From positions 219,434-283,433 of the forward strand of contig WBMV01007374.1 of the NCBI GenBank assembly GCA_013396655.1: 64,000 nucleotides of DNA. Direction: 5' to 3'. The position numbers and the translations under genes were made by a program. Under the pieces are notes generated by a model. It worked only from the letters and a program-made list of their open reading frames with translations. It did not search any database and was not told where the DNA came from. Positions 37,101-50,200 of the stretch are shown in pieces; position 1 is the stretch's first letter; each line of letters opens with the position of its first letter. The DNA comes from Campylorhamphus procurvoides (lineage: Eukaryota > Chordata > Aves > Passeriformes > Dendrocolaptidae).

Positions 37101-40100
37101 ACCTGGCTCGTGTGGCTGAAGGTGAGCCCTAAAATTAGGGTGAAGCATTTCTGTAATAAAGTGTAACATTAATATACATTAGTCTGAAAACATCTAAAGT
37201 TATTTTTAAAATCACACATGGGTCAAATACTGACTAATATATGAACTTTCTCAATGAAAATGTCCCTTTCACTGTCTTTCTGTTAAGACTAAATTGCAAT
37301 TTGTGGTCCCCAGAAGAAAAGCATGCCTTCCAATTCATATGCAGCATAAGCAAATGTCCTTGTATGTTCTACTTGACTTAGGATTAGCCTTTACTCTTGG
37401 AAAAAAAGTTCTGAGTCACTGATCCCATCTTTTTCCTTACCTGCCAGGGGCTGTCTTTCTACTAGGTGTTCTCCTGTTCATCTCTCTGTGCTGGGGCATT
37501 CCTTCCTAGCAGGACACTGTCTTTTCCATGGATGTTGAACACTGTGCACATACCTGGGCTCATTTTCTTGGGAGGGAGCTCTGTAAAATGGTATGTACAA
37601 ATGCTGTAGAACAGACAAGCTCATCAACCCCACTGCAGAGGGGAATGTGTCTGCATCAAATTACGGACTCTGTTTTGTGTCTGGGCTAAAATATCAATCC
37701 TGTAGCTTCATTAGTTCTTACTTGCTCCAGGGCAGCCTGCTATCCAATTATAGTCTCTGATAAGCCTTATTATATCTCTTGTTCTGAAATCTTAGGATTT
37801 AAACTAGATATATTTGGTAATATACCTAGAAGCAGTTACTCTCATCTGGGTATCATTAATACATATAACTCCATTGAAATTCCAAGAAAATAAGTTGTGT
37901 AGAAATGAACTTAACATTCTTTTATAGAATACCTGCCAAAGGTAAAGCAAATAGGGGTTTTACATGCATCACATATGGTGTTATTTTACATTTTAAGATA
38001 CAGTGTGTGAAATCTTGATCAGAGTGTAGCGACTCGCAAAGCTCTCACCCATCGCAGGTTAGGATTTCAATCCATATGTGCACCAGCATTTAAAGCTAGT
38101 AATATTTATAACATCCATGGTAAACTGTACCAGCTGATGGTTCACCCTGGAATATATTGCTGTTAAAGTTCTTGGTACTGAATGTTGGTGCTAGAAAAGA
38201 GAAGTGCCGTGAATCACCCTCTTGGTTAGACGGAAAAAAGTCTTTGTGTGATTATCAGTTCCTAATGTGAAATCATTGGAAGCCACATGGAACACCCTGA
38301 CATGTGCCAGGCACACACCAAGAGCCCCTCCAGCAGAGCAGTGACCTTCTGTCTGTGCTGCCCTGTGGGATGATGGGGTCCAGCTTTATCCCCTCCTGAG
38401 ACAGGAAATGTACACAGAGCAATAGATGGAGCCAATGGCACTTTTCATCTCAGGTGAAGGGACACTTGACTGAGTGGAGAAGAGTTTTTAGGGCAGCTGG
38501 AACAGCTTAGGGCTGGAGAAGTCGAGTTCCATCTGAACAGCACAGTAGGAGAACTGGTGCTGTAGACATGAGAGTGAATCCATGGAACTGTTCCTGAGCA
38601 AGCTGGACCTAAAGTACCACCAGACAACTGTGAATTGAGCTGCCTTTGCCTATATGGACATATAAGATCTTTTACCATGTTTTATTTATGTGATAGGTTA
38701 TATTTATTTGTTTATATATTTTGGCATATTTATATAAGTGACATTCATCTAGATAATGTTAATTTTTATTTAAATACATTTAAGAAGGATATGTTTATAC
38801 AAATATGAATTATATTTTTATTTTCAGCCATTTATAATTACTACTATATTTCTTACTTATTTACTATACTTCTTATATTTTGCAATGAAGCACAAGGCCA
38901 CACAGAAATACCAAGTGATCATCTTTGCTCAGCATAGGCTCATTACTGCCCATAATTGAGGCTGATGACATTAGTTCTTTCCAGTTGATGCATGCTGTTG
39001 TTTCTTCACTTGAAAGCAACCAAGTGCACAGTGAGGATACTGAAAATTAAAAATTTGGCACGGTCCTATTTTCTTATCAGTTATTGTGCTGATGTCTAAA
39101 TGCTATATATAAATAAGCCATATCTAAGACAACTTTCAGGCCCACATATATTTATAATACCTTGGAAGGTGACTGTTGGTGATTTTTCTTAATACTTGCA
39201 TGTTCTGTTACAGCAAAACAGCAGCTGTCTGAAATTTCCTGGTGATTAATGACAAGCCTTCTTCCCTCCCCTCCATCTAATACTTATTTAACCAGTGATG
39301 ACTGACAGGAAGGCCTTTCCCAGCAGTTAATTACCAGATATGCTAAATCTTGGCACATTTAGCTGAAAAAAAAGAGCCTTTCTATCAGTCATTATTGCTT
39401 AAATATAGCCCAAATTAAAGCTTTTTCAATTCTTAAGCAAGATCTGCAGGGAATATTCCTTTAAAATGTGGATATAATAGGATGTTTATATATATATAAA
39501 TATACTTATGTGAATACTATCCCTCCATGAAATCAGTTGAAGGATCTTGTGTGCACTCCCAATGTGGGGAGGTGGAAGAGTGAAAAGAAAACGCACATTT
39601 TGATCCATCAAGGAGTTTTCCCAGAAGCCTTTTTGTTTGATGGAGTCTGGGAAATACTCCTTCTTTCTACAGACTGAAATGCTAATGTGATAATCATTTA
39701 GGATTAGGTAACCCTGGAACAAATATTAAGTATTGAAAACAGGCAATGCCATGAACTCTGGGTAATTTCTTTGAATCAATTTAAGACAGTATTTTTCCCA
39801 GCAGCCCACTCATGGTATTTTGCTGACAGGTAACACTCTCATAGCAGTCAGATGTTTCAATCACTTCAGGTCAGATCTCTCCAGCTTGGTCCATTTCCGT
39901 TTGTGTTAGGGTTGATCTAAGACACTGCGTTAGACACTGGCAAGGCCAAGGCTCCCTCTGTCTTTTCCTAAGGACGTGGTAACTCACAGTGGTGGCACGC
40001 AAAATAACAGTAATTTAAACTGGTACAGCAACATGTGTCAGAGTGCTCTCATTATTGAGAGTATACTTGAGTTTTAAAGGCTTCAGAGTCAAGATCCTTG

Positions 40101-43100
40101 CTATGAGAAAGGAAGTTAGTTAATCAAATAATTTACTATGACTCTCAGCCAGTCAGCAGCTCCAGCAAATACTATCTTATATGCTCACTTTTGTCTCAAG
40201 CTGAATACAGAAAGCTGAGGCACTAATTTGAACATCTTCCTCATGTTATATTAACTACAGGATCAAGTCCAGATAACTCACTGTCAGTTTTGAGTAAGAT
40301 CTTTGTTCTCTATGCTCCTGTTGTTCTACTGTTTAGCTTTAATGGGGTGGGAATTAAAGGTTTGAGTCAGAACTAGGTCAAGGAAAAATGTTATGTTTCT
40401 ATTTGTTATTAATCACCACCACCCCCCTTTTTTGACAGTTTTGCCAGGTGTTAATTCTTCATAAACTGAGACTTAAACAGCTGCATTACAGGTACTTTAC
40501 TCAGGCCTCTTACAGTACTTTTAAATATTTTATACAGCTTCAGCAGTAAACCCAGGCAGAATCTGCTGAACTTCATAGCTTCCCCTTAAATCTTCCACTC
40601 ACTCATTTTTTTCAGAATGAAAAAGGCAGTATCTACAGAGGCATTCAAATCTACTGCCTCTTCCTCCCCCCTGCCCTTTCTCTTGCTTTTACAGGGAAAT
40701 ATCTAGTAAATGTCACTTCAAGGATCCTTCCCCAGACAAGGAGCACAGCCAGAGCCATTTGTAGCACACAGTGAATGCCCAGCTGTGTGGCTGGATGATA
40801 AATACCAATGACATGAGAGATTCTATGATTGGCTATGTATTTTAAGGAAATTGTACCATTATGACATCTAAAGAAACTAAAGGAATGTGGAACAAAACCT
40901 CAGCAATCATAGGTGGCCTGGCCTCTGTTAATCCTCTGTCATGAATATGTACAGGCAGTTCCAGCAGTTTTATAACATTAGAAAATATTTTTACTTTCAA
41001 AAACGGCAGATCAGAGTTAATGAAGAACACTCTGCTTGTAATTAAAAAGAAGTGCAAGACCAAATCAAGCCTTCTTATTGCCTAGAGAGATCTGTCTGTC
41101 TGAGATAGCACATGCACATTCCCTTTGGCTGATAGATGTAGGAGAAGGACTACACAGATAATGACTGGTGGTGAAAGCATTGGCTCCAGGCTCCTGAAGA
41201 GGCTGCATGATAGCCAGAAACTAGTGCAGGCTGCCCTGCATCCACTGTACAATAGCCTTTTTTCACAAGAATGTTCTGTTTCTATTAGAAAATAAAAATT
41301 CTAAATTGTACTTAAGGACAAAGAAAGCACCAGAATTATTCTTAAAAGCTGGCTGTCAATAGGCTTTTGATGTGACTCAATACATATAGTTTATCTCTTC
41401 TTATCTCACAAAAATTACTGAAGCAGATTTCAACTCTGTAAGTGAAATTGGCATATTTGCATATCCTTTTGCTGTATTATTAAAAGGCTGCACATAGTAT
41501 TATGCATATTATCAGTGTCTGAAGACTTAGAGTCCTGACCAGTTTTCCTCACTATAAAAAAATAAACCAACAAAACCTTAATGTCAAAAAGCCCTCTGGC
41601 TAACAGCTTTTAAATCAATAATAAAGGAACTTACAAGTAAAAACATCTAATAACCTCTAGAAATTTTATAGGTGTATCCTGCAGTATGTGAATGTTGGGT
41701 TAAAATTTACAATGATCCTACTTTGTAGTATGTGCAAGTATTGAAATTTTAATTTAAAACAATGGATTTCATAACAAACAAGTATAGAGCTTAATACTGG
41801 TATTTATTTATTGCATTGATTTTCAGAGCTCCTTTCAAAGTGAAGTGATCAGTTAAAGTCAAGCACAAAAATGAATGAATGTGCTGAACCACTGAATTCC
41901 TACTCACTCCTGAAATGCTGGCCACTGTTGCTGATCAAAATTTGCAAATTTGATTAGCATGCAACAAATCATCTGAAGTTGGAAGAAGATGAAAATGGTA
42001 GATTTACAACCAGCTAAGAGTCGTTCCATGGTAGTGGCCAGCACAAGGCACTGGGGATGTGGGGGCTCTGCCACGTGGTCTGTCCTAAACTGGGATGTGT
42101 TTGCTGGGCTGGAGCAGCATCCTCGGCCTCTCTGCTGGAGAAGGAGCTCTGCCCACTCCTCACTGACCTGGAAGAGCTAAACAAGAGAGACTGGGAGATC
42201 AGGATAGTTATCCAGACTGTGTGGCCAAGCCCCTTTCAAGAGATTTGAATCAGGTCTTCCATATTCAGCTGAAATGTTGGAACTGGTGAATTACCACCTA
42301 TAAAAGACAAGCAGTGATTGGTAACTCCTCTGATGTCTCATTTCCTTTGCTTGTCTCATAAAGGCTTGATAGGAAATTAAACTTTTCAGGGCAAAGTTTT
42401 TTACTAAGTTTGGTGTGACAAGTACATTTTAAAATTCAGTTCTAATCTCAGAAATAGCCCCAAGTCTTCTCAGATATTTTGGTATAACAGCCCTTACTAA
42501 AATACAATTCAGTCAGTGGCAGCTGAGACAAATGAAAAAACCTATTCCTTGTCACCTATTTCTCTTATTTTGAGCTCTCAAGGACCACACAGAAAGATCA
42601 GGCTAAGCAACAGGAAGAGCAGCAGCAATACTTGTCGTGTCTTAAGGGGGGATTTATAGCATTAATATCTCAGTTCTGTAGGCACTGAATCTGGTGTCCC
42701 TCTGCTCCTGTCCTTCTCCCTTGGCAGTGGTCTTTGGAATACCCCAAGGGAAAGGCTCTCCTCCCTTAAAGGGATCCTGATAAGGGAATCAGATGGCATA
42801 ATTCTTTAGAAGCTTGAAGGATCAAGCCTTTTGACTTATAGATTGTACCTGGGATATTATGATCGATGTGGACACATCTTTTAAGATGAGGCCTTTGGAT
42901 ACAAATAGTTCTCTATGCTTTAAATCAGTGTGCAGAAAGTTCTCATTACATATGGTGTATTAACTTTCCAAGATGTATGCATCTGCAAATGAAAGAGGAA
43001 GCTTTTGCAATTGGACATCCTGTTTTATCAAATTGACATGGCTTGTTAAAATATTAATATTTAAAAAAAAAATCTTTCCAGTAAAACAGGAACCAAGTCA

Positions 43101-44172
43101 ATTTACTTACATTCTGAGGGGTCAGATTTAAACAGAAATTAATTGTGCTTAGGCTAGATTAGGTTTTCATTAGTAATCACATAATTGATATTCATTGCTC
43201 ATTACATTTAAGCAATTTCAAGCTAGCTGTGCAAATACTGCATTTAGTGAGCTCTTGTAAAAGCTGAATTGATCACAAATATGTAAGGTCTTTCCAATAA
43301 CATGGGAGATATTTGCTCTGTTTAGTTCATTCTCAGGCAAGCTACGTGCAAACCCTGATGGTGCTGGAAGGCAGCTCTGCCAGCCTGTGTGTTGGTGTGC
43401 TTGAAAGGGCTGTGCTGGATGAAGTGGGATAGAACACAGAGGTCAGAAATCACCTTAATGTTGGAACTAATTATGATTAAACCAAATTTAGCTAGGAGAA
43501 CAGTATTTATGCAGATATCCAGGAAAACTATTGGAGCTAAACCATGATTGCAGCTATAGGAGCTGAATACAGAAATACTGTAACATGGTTAGTTTAATTT
43601 TATTTTGTATTCTGAAAAGATCTACCATCCACTGCTGGTTTTCAAGTTTGGTTAGAGATAAATCTGACTTGGTCCCTTTTTAGTCTGTCTTTTTCTGGCA
43701 TTACACATGCTATTAACTCTTCTTTTTCAGATTCCCAGGTCTCTTTCAATAAAAACAAGTGAAATGGTCTTTCCAAATCTCTAGTTCTTGTTAATTACAG
43801 CTGTGCTGAATCCTTTATCAAATAATATGTACTTCCATGTTCATGATCCTGGCGAATTTCAATGCTTATTGAAAATATTTATCATCCAATAGTAGTGTTA
43901 TTAAGTATCATTACACCCCCCAGTGATGTGTTACAAATGTTTTGTTTAGTGTCCCAGTGACAGTCTGATACCCAATGAATAGGAAACCAGGAATTCTGAG
44001 TCCTGGATTCTTGGCAGTACCTTCCCTACAGACCTTGGCCAGTCCTTTCAGAAAAGAGATGCTAAAACAAGCCTTGAAAACACAGCCTGTGAGCAAAGAG
44101 AAAAAAAGACAGAGACTGTGGAAGACATGAAACCAAGTTCAGAACCACGAGAGGGAACTGAAAGGAGGGAGT
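34186..44172. other. intergenic, no gene seen
   Basis: This is long AT-rich sequence without recognisable coding or RNA genes. There are T-rich runs near 34925-34975, a strongly AT-rich zone at about 38680-38890, and a TA run at about 39485-39502. A possible short CR1 tail remnant (GAGATTCTATGATTGG) lies near 40817, too short to call. Open frames are below 105 codons and carry no domain I recognise. Confidence 0.6.
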
Positions 44173-44270
44173 AATCACAGAATCATAGGCTGGTTTGGAT
44201 TGGAAAGGACCCCTGAAGGTCATCTAATCCAACCCCCCTTCAGTGAACAGTGACAGTCTCTTCAGCATAG
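44173..44270 (-). mobile_element. CR1 LINE 3' end fragment (about 95 bp)
   Basis: The plus strand reads ATCACAGAATCATAGGCTGG, GGATTGGAAAGGACCCCTGA and GGTCATCTAATCCAACCCCC, the reverse complement of an avian CR1 3' end. The resemblance fades after about 44270. Orientation is minus, as for the copy at 32333. Confidence 0.93.
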
Positions 44271-47200
44271 AGTGGGATGAAAAAAGAATGAATGCATATA
44301 ACAGGATCCATATATAGTACTTTCCATCAACATTATGTGTGGAAGGTGGACACTTGAGCCTCAGAGCAACAGGAAAGCTCGACACTGACAGAGAAATGTG
44401 CTTGCTGGACCAAACTCCAAGTAAGCATGACTGCTCCTGACTCTCCACAATGTCTGCCTGAAGGATAAATGAGCACATCTATTCTGGTCAGCAGAACTCA
44501 TTGAATATTTATATGCAAGTTTTCATTTAAGTGAAATATTTCAAAGGCATTTACTAGAACTGAAGAATATGGTTCTTTGAAAATAAAAGTCAAGAATTTA
44601 CATATTCTGCAGCTAAGAAAAGTCTGTATAAAAACTTTAAATAGATACAAACTCAATATATTTTGGAAACAGTACAGTCTAATGGTTACAGCAGTGTTGG
44701 GTGAGTGGTACCCTTTTTTCACTCGTCTCTGTTATGATGTACAGGACTGGTGTCTGTTTCCCTGCCAGCTAAGAGCTTGCAAAGCTTTCAGAGCACTGCA
44801 CACCCAGGAGGTAACAGGATAAAGGATGGTATCATGACCACCTCTATCACAGGAGATGTGGATTTGCTTCTGTGTAACCTTAGAGAAATCACAATCAGCA
44901 CACTTACCCCTGGGGACTCAATGTCCTGCAGAAATCCAGAGGCACTGCTGAGCCAGCTGGCTCTGAAGGGCAGCGTTCCAGTCCTGCCTCTGGCACCTGT
45001 GCTGCTGGACTGGACCATGCAGGTGGAGCAGCAGCTCTGCATTCCTCTGCAACTTAAAGGTGTCTTTTTCTTCTCATGCCTTTGTTCTCCAAATATAAAT
45101 GTGGAGCAACAGCACTTCAAAGTGGTCTACCATGATCGTGTGCACGCATGGTCAGGGGCAAGAGAATACTACAGCATGTATACATCTCAGAGACAACAAA
45201 TTGTCTTCTAAAACAAATGAACAAACAGAGTAAGAGGTGGAAGCATCTTTTTTTGCTTAACTTGTTAACCATCAGGAAAACAGACACTTAGGAAGGGACA
45301 ACTAGACAGGTAATTCTCCTGTACTGGTGAAAATATAACAATTACTAGGCAAATGTAGCTTATAAAACATGCACCTGTATAATATTTAGTTAAAAGCATG
45401 GATAGTGGTTCCACTAAATGTTCTAATGAGCATGTATATTGTTATCAAATTTCTGTCGGAGTTCTGAGTATTAAGAAAAACTACATGGCAGGCAAGATTC
45501 ACTCCACACAGTGAAAAAAAGAAACAACTAGAGAGTAATAGCAGTAACATACTAAAGGAATAAATTCTACAGGAAAAGAAAACCCTGAAACTGAATTCTG
45601 AACTAGAAATCTGTGTAGAAATTCTGAACAGAAATATGAAATAGTTCCTCTTACAATCTGTAGCTTACCAGAACAAATGGGAATTGTGTTAGGTTTTCAT
45701 CTGAGCTGGAGAATAGTCTCTAGGACTGATGTTTATGGGACTTAATATGCTCAATTTATGAGGGTTGGCTTCTAGTTTGAGTTCTTTTGGTAACAAAAAG
45801 AGAAGGCAAACTTTGAATGGAGCCTCAGGAGCATGCAAAAAAATGGACAGAAGATACGGTTCAAATCCAGTTAGGTACAGATTTTTTGGCTGCAGTCAGG
45901 GTCTGGCCTGAGGCAAAACACCTGAAAAACTGACCAGTAAAACTGCTAAGAGCCTCCTCAGGTAGATTTAATTTAGTGAATCATCAGAATGGTACTAGGG
46001 CAAGAGATCAGAAAAACCCCTAAACCAGGCAGACTGAGAGAACATCTGGTAATGGCCTTCAGGGAAGGAGCTAAAGGGCTCACTGGGACAATACACCTTG
46101 ACAGGTATCTCGTGGGTCAGGCAGCTGTAGGGAGGATGCAGTTTCTTATTTATGAGCAGAAGCAAGATCTATATGCATATATCAGTGTCTGGGACGTAAC
46201 TCTAAAGTACATTTTAACAAGCACAATTAAGAAAAACTACCCAGAAGCACAGAACTCAGCACTATGTAATATAACACGAAACTCTGCTATGATTTAAGAG
46301 GCTCTGCCACTGCTGCCTTACTAATCCCTAAATCACATGCTGCCATAGAGACCCCCCATTCCCACCCCCCAGTATACAGATCTCTGCTGAACAGATAGGT
46401 TGTTTAACTGGTTTGTGGCAAGTAGGTCTTGTAAAGCCAACGAGGCAGCAGAAGGTATTTAACAGGACTCTGCAAAGGACCAGTGCAATGGGGAAACATC
46501 ATCTTCTACACTCTGCTTTGACTGCCTGTTTCCACACTATGTCTTTGTTACCTGCCCCAGAACACGGAAAAATCCCAGTGAATTTTTGGTTACAAAAGCA
46601 GGCTCTTAAATCAAAATGAATAGTTTCAGATAAAAAGCTTAATAAAAGCTCCCTCCTGCCATGGCTTCCACATAATGAACAGGGGTCATTCTAAAGAAAA
46701 GAACAGAAATTCTGGGACTAAAACAGAGCAGAGTGTGAAGTGTTTTTAATATAATGGCAGATGTAATTATTTTCTGTTTCTTTTTATTATTAAACATTGA
46801 GGTAGATAGGAGGGGAAATCAATACAATATGCTATCTTCAAAACAGTGCTTATATGTACCTATTATTAAGGATTCAGAGCCCATGTTTTATTGTGCTGGA
46901 TATATGTGAATGGGAAGATAAAGAACTGGTGGAAGGAGATGTATCTTACTGAAAATGGTCTATTGCTTTAAGCCTTACACTGTTAAAATGACTGGCATCA
47001 GCATTAGATTGGGTGTATTTTGCATTCCAGTTCACGTACTGGGGGGACCTCTCTGGTTGTTCTGGATCTAACATGTTGCTTTATTTTTTTCTTTGCTCTA
47101 CTAAATAATAGTTTGATAGCTACAGGAGAACTCTTATGGGTAATAATGCATTAGACTTCTAAGGGCAATAATGCACGTCAACTACTGGTTGTTTTCTTCA

Positions 47201-50200
47201 GTGGTACCGTTAAACATTCCCTGTTTGGCATACCTGCAATCTTTTTTGGGTCATTACTAACCTATTTGGAATTATAGCAAAGCAAGTAGGTCTTCTCTCT
47301 ACTTGCAAATAAAATATTTCCATTATAATGGTACAACTTCAATGACTTTGTTACCCTAACTCTTTGCATATCACTTTGGCTTTATTGCTCATGCCATTTA
47401 ACAGTGCAGCTGCAAGTTTCCTGGCCTTTGATCTTTCTTCCTCTCTTTTCACTCTTTCCTTCTTTCAGAGGAGCATTATAAGCTTATTTAGGCTAACAAG
47501 GAGATCACACATCCAGTAAATATGCACAGCAAATGAAAAGAAATGTCTCAATAATACAGACAAATATCACTGAAGTTCCATAGTGAAGAATATTGCAGTC
47601 AAAGGAAGGACTCCTATTGATTTCATTGATTTTGAGTCCTGGTTTCTCCTGAAATCAGCAAGCAGAGTTAAACCATGTCCCAGATCATTACTAGGTTCTC
47701 CTCACTGCTTGCACTTACAGAACAACAGAACTGACATTTTAAAAGAGAATCCTCCTTTTTTCACTGAAAAAAAAGAGAATAGCTAGTTGTTAACTGTCCA
47801 ATTTTCCTCTGTGCTGTTATTGTGCACTGGCCCAGCAGTATTTGCAAAGATGTGCAAAGCAGTGAACTCCATGCTTCAGTTCACCTTTTGCCATATTAAC
47901 AAACAGGGCTGCACCAGCTGGCAAACCCCCTGTGCATGCCCAGCCTCGTCAGCTCCCCCGCCAGAGCCGTGGGCCAGGGGAGGAGCTGTGCTCTGCATCC
48001 AGCCCCGGAGCCCTGCACCTGCATCGGGGCCTCCTGGGATCCAACAACACCACCTGATCTGCTCACTTTGCATTAACTTTGGAAGAGGCAGCTGAGCAGA
48101 ACCAGCAGCAGCCACGTTAACAACTCCTGCACTTGTGGGCAGCCTGAGTGGATCTCAACCGTCTCTGCACCTGACTGGTCAAATTTGCCAGCTTTAGGCA
48201 GCTGCTGTTTGATCTCCACCCATGATAAATATGCCAGTCAGACAGGGATGTTCCCATTTTTGTTAATCTGTAGAAAGGAAATGATTTCCCTCATGTACCA
48301 GCATCATACATATGGCTTATACATACATCAAGACAGTGTTCTCTGTGCTACAGTGAAAGATGAAAATTCTTCCCTTCTTCAGGCTGTTTGTTCAGGTGTT
48401 TGAAAATTGGAATGTTTAGTAGTAAGTTTGTCCTCACATCTGATGACTTTTGTGGGGCATGGGGAATTTCCTGTGCTCCATGCTGGACCTTCTATGAGCA
48501 AGGGAGGAGGAAGCACTTTGTCCCCCTGGTTCCTTCTGTGTCACAGACTTCCTTAAACTGCCAGTGACTGACCTTCCCTCTTCATCCTTGTGTCAGGGAT
48601 GCGGGGATCAAAGTGGGGCCATCATCACATCCCAGATGGTTTCGACATACACACCAGCTGATGCCGGGCACCCTCTCTCCTCCTGAGGAAAAGACATCTG
48701 TGATGCTTCTCATCAGTCGTGTTTGCCACTCCAGGCTCTGCAGAGAGCCATCCTACTCCCCACTTAACGAGCACAGGAAGAGGGAAGAAAAACTTAGGGT
48801 TTGCACAAAGTCTTTTGGTTTGCATACTTGCTCCCTTTTAAAAGTCCTTCCAAAGTACCTTTTGTAGCAGCTCTGCAATTGTAATCCAACAATGACAACA
48901 AAACCTTTCCAAAACAACACCACCTGCAGTAAGTGCAGGTGTCAGCTGATCACTGGATAATTCAGTCTTGGAAGACTAAGGCTCAATACAGACATGAGAG
49001 CTTTACATTTATGTTTGAGAAAAACTCATTTAGAAGGTTGTAGCCTAATGCCTCTTTTAAAAGAAATAACGCAAAATTTACTTAGATTATTTTTTTATTT
49101 CTATGCATGAGTTCAACTATAATGGAATAGTATTGCTAATATAATTACAATGGTCTGTCTCCAGAGGCGAAGATATTATGCAATATACTCTCTGCTCTAT
49201 ATATTCTGAGCACAGGTACCAAAAAGCAAATGAGCAAAATTATTATTTCACCTGATGGGAGTTTTGACTGATTTATTCCTACTCTAAATTTCTTCCAGAG
49301 GAATAGAAAGGTGGAGAGGTCTTCCAATTATACGTGAAAGTAGTTAGGTTTGGAAAAGAGAAAGAGAACACAGGACAGAGGAGAGATTTCTCAATTTACG
49401 AGCTGGTATAAAAGAACTCTCAAAACTAGAAATGAGATGACTTTACAGATGTGTAAAACAAGTAATCACACTTAAACTGCAATAAATGAAAGAACTAAAC
49501 TCCAGAGAGCTGGGAATTTGTCCTCTACCTGAAGAAAAAAAGCTGCAGAAATTTCCCTTGTCATGAAGCTCATCGAGGTTCAGCTGCTGACCTCCTTTCC
49601 CTCTCTCATTTTTAGGCTACTAAATACCAGGAAGTTATAACTATACTAAAATGAAACATTGGATCAAAATCGTTTCTCAAAAGCCCTATTTCAAAGGTAC
49701 ATTTTATAGTTGAGGAGGATATTTGATCATTTTGCCAAAATGTTCTATTTCCTTAGGTATTCAGCTCGTAAGAAAGGCCAGGAGGAAAGCACAGAGGTTA
49801 CACAATGTTACAGTGCGGGTGCTCATTCACAGTAATTGGAGACTTCTGAAAGGAGAGATAATTTGTCTAAAGCTACAGACTCGGTAATATGCCTGAAATT
49901 TCTGCTAAGAACTGAGAGGATCTTAAGAGGACTAGCTAGTGTGCACATGCATTCACGCCCAAGTGGTTCCCAGTAATTATATTAGCTTCTGCTTCAGTCC
50001 TATCCCAGGAGTCCAGAAGGAAATTTTAAGTGCAGTATAAACATTTTTTAAAAATTTACAAAGTAGATACACAGACATAGAAGAGAAAACTGAAACAACT
50101 TCCTTGAGTACAAAGTAAAGTAGTTTTTCTGGTTCCAATAGGAAGAGGATATATTTTGAAAATTAATCAAGCAAAATTGGATAGTGAAACTGGATACCCA

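Noticed and set aside
40815..40832. GATTCTATGATTGG string resembling a CR1 tail
   Set aside because: The preceding sequence lacks the CR1 3' landmarks, so the match is too short to call.
45855..45868. tRNA B-box-like string GGTTCAAATCC
   Set aside because: No A box or cloverleaf arms can be formed from the upstream sequence, so it is not a tRNA or an obvious tRNA-derived SINE.
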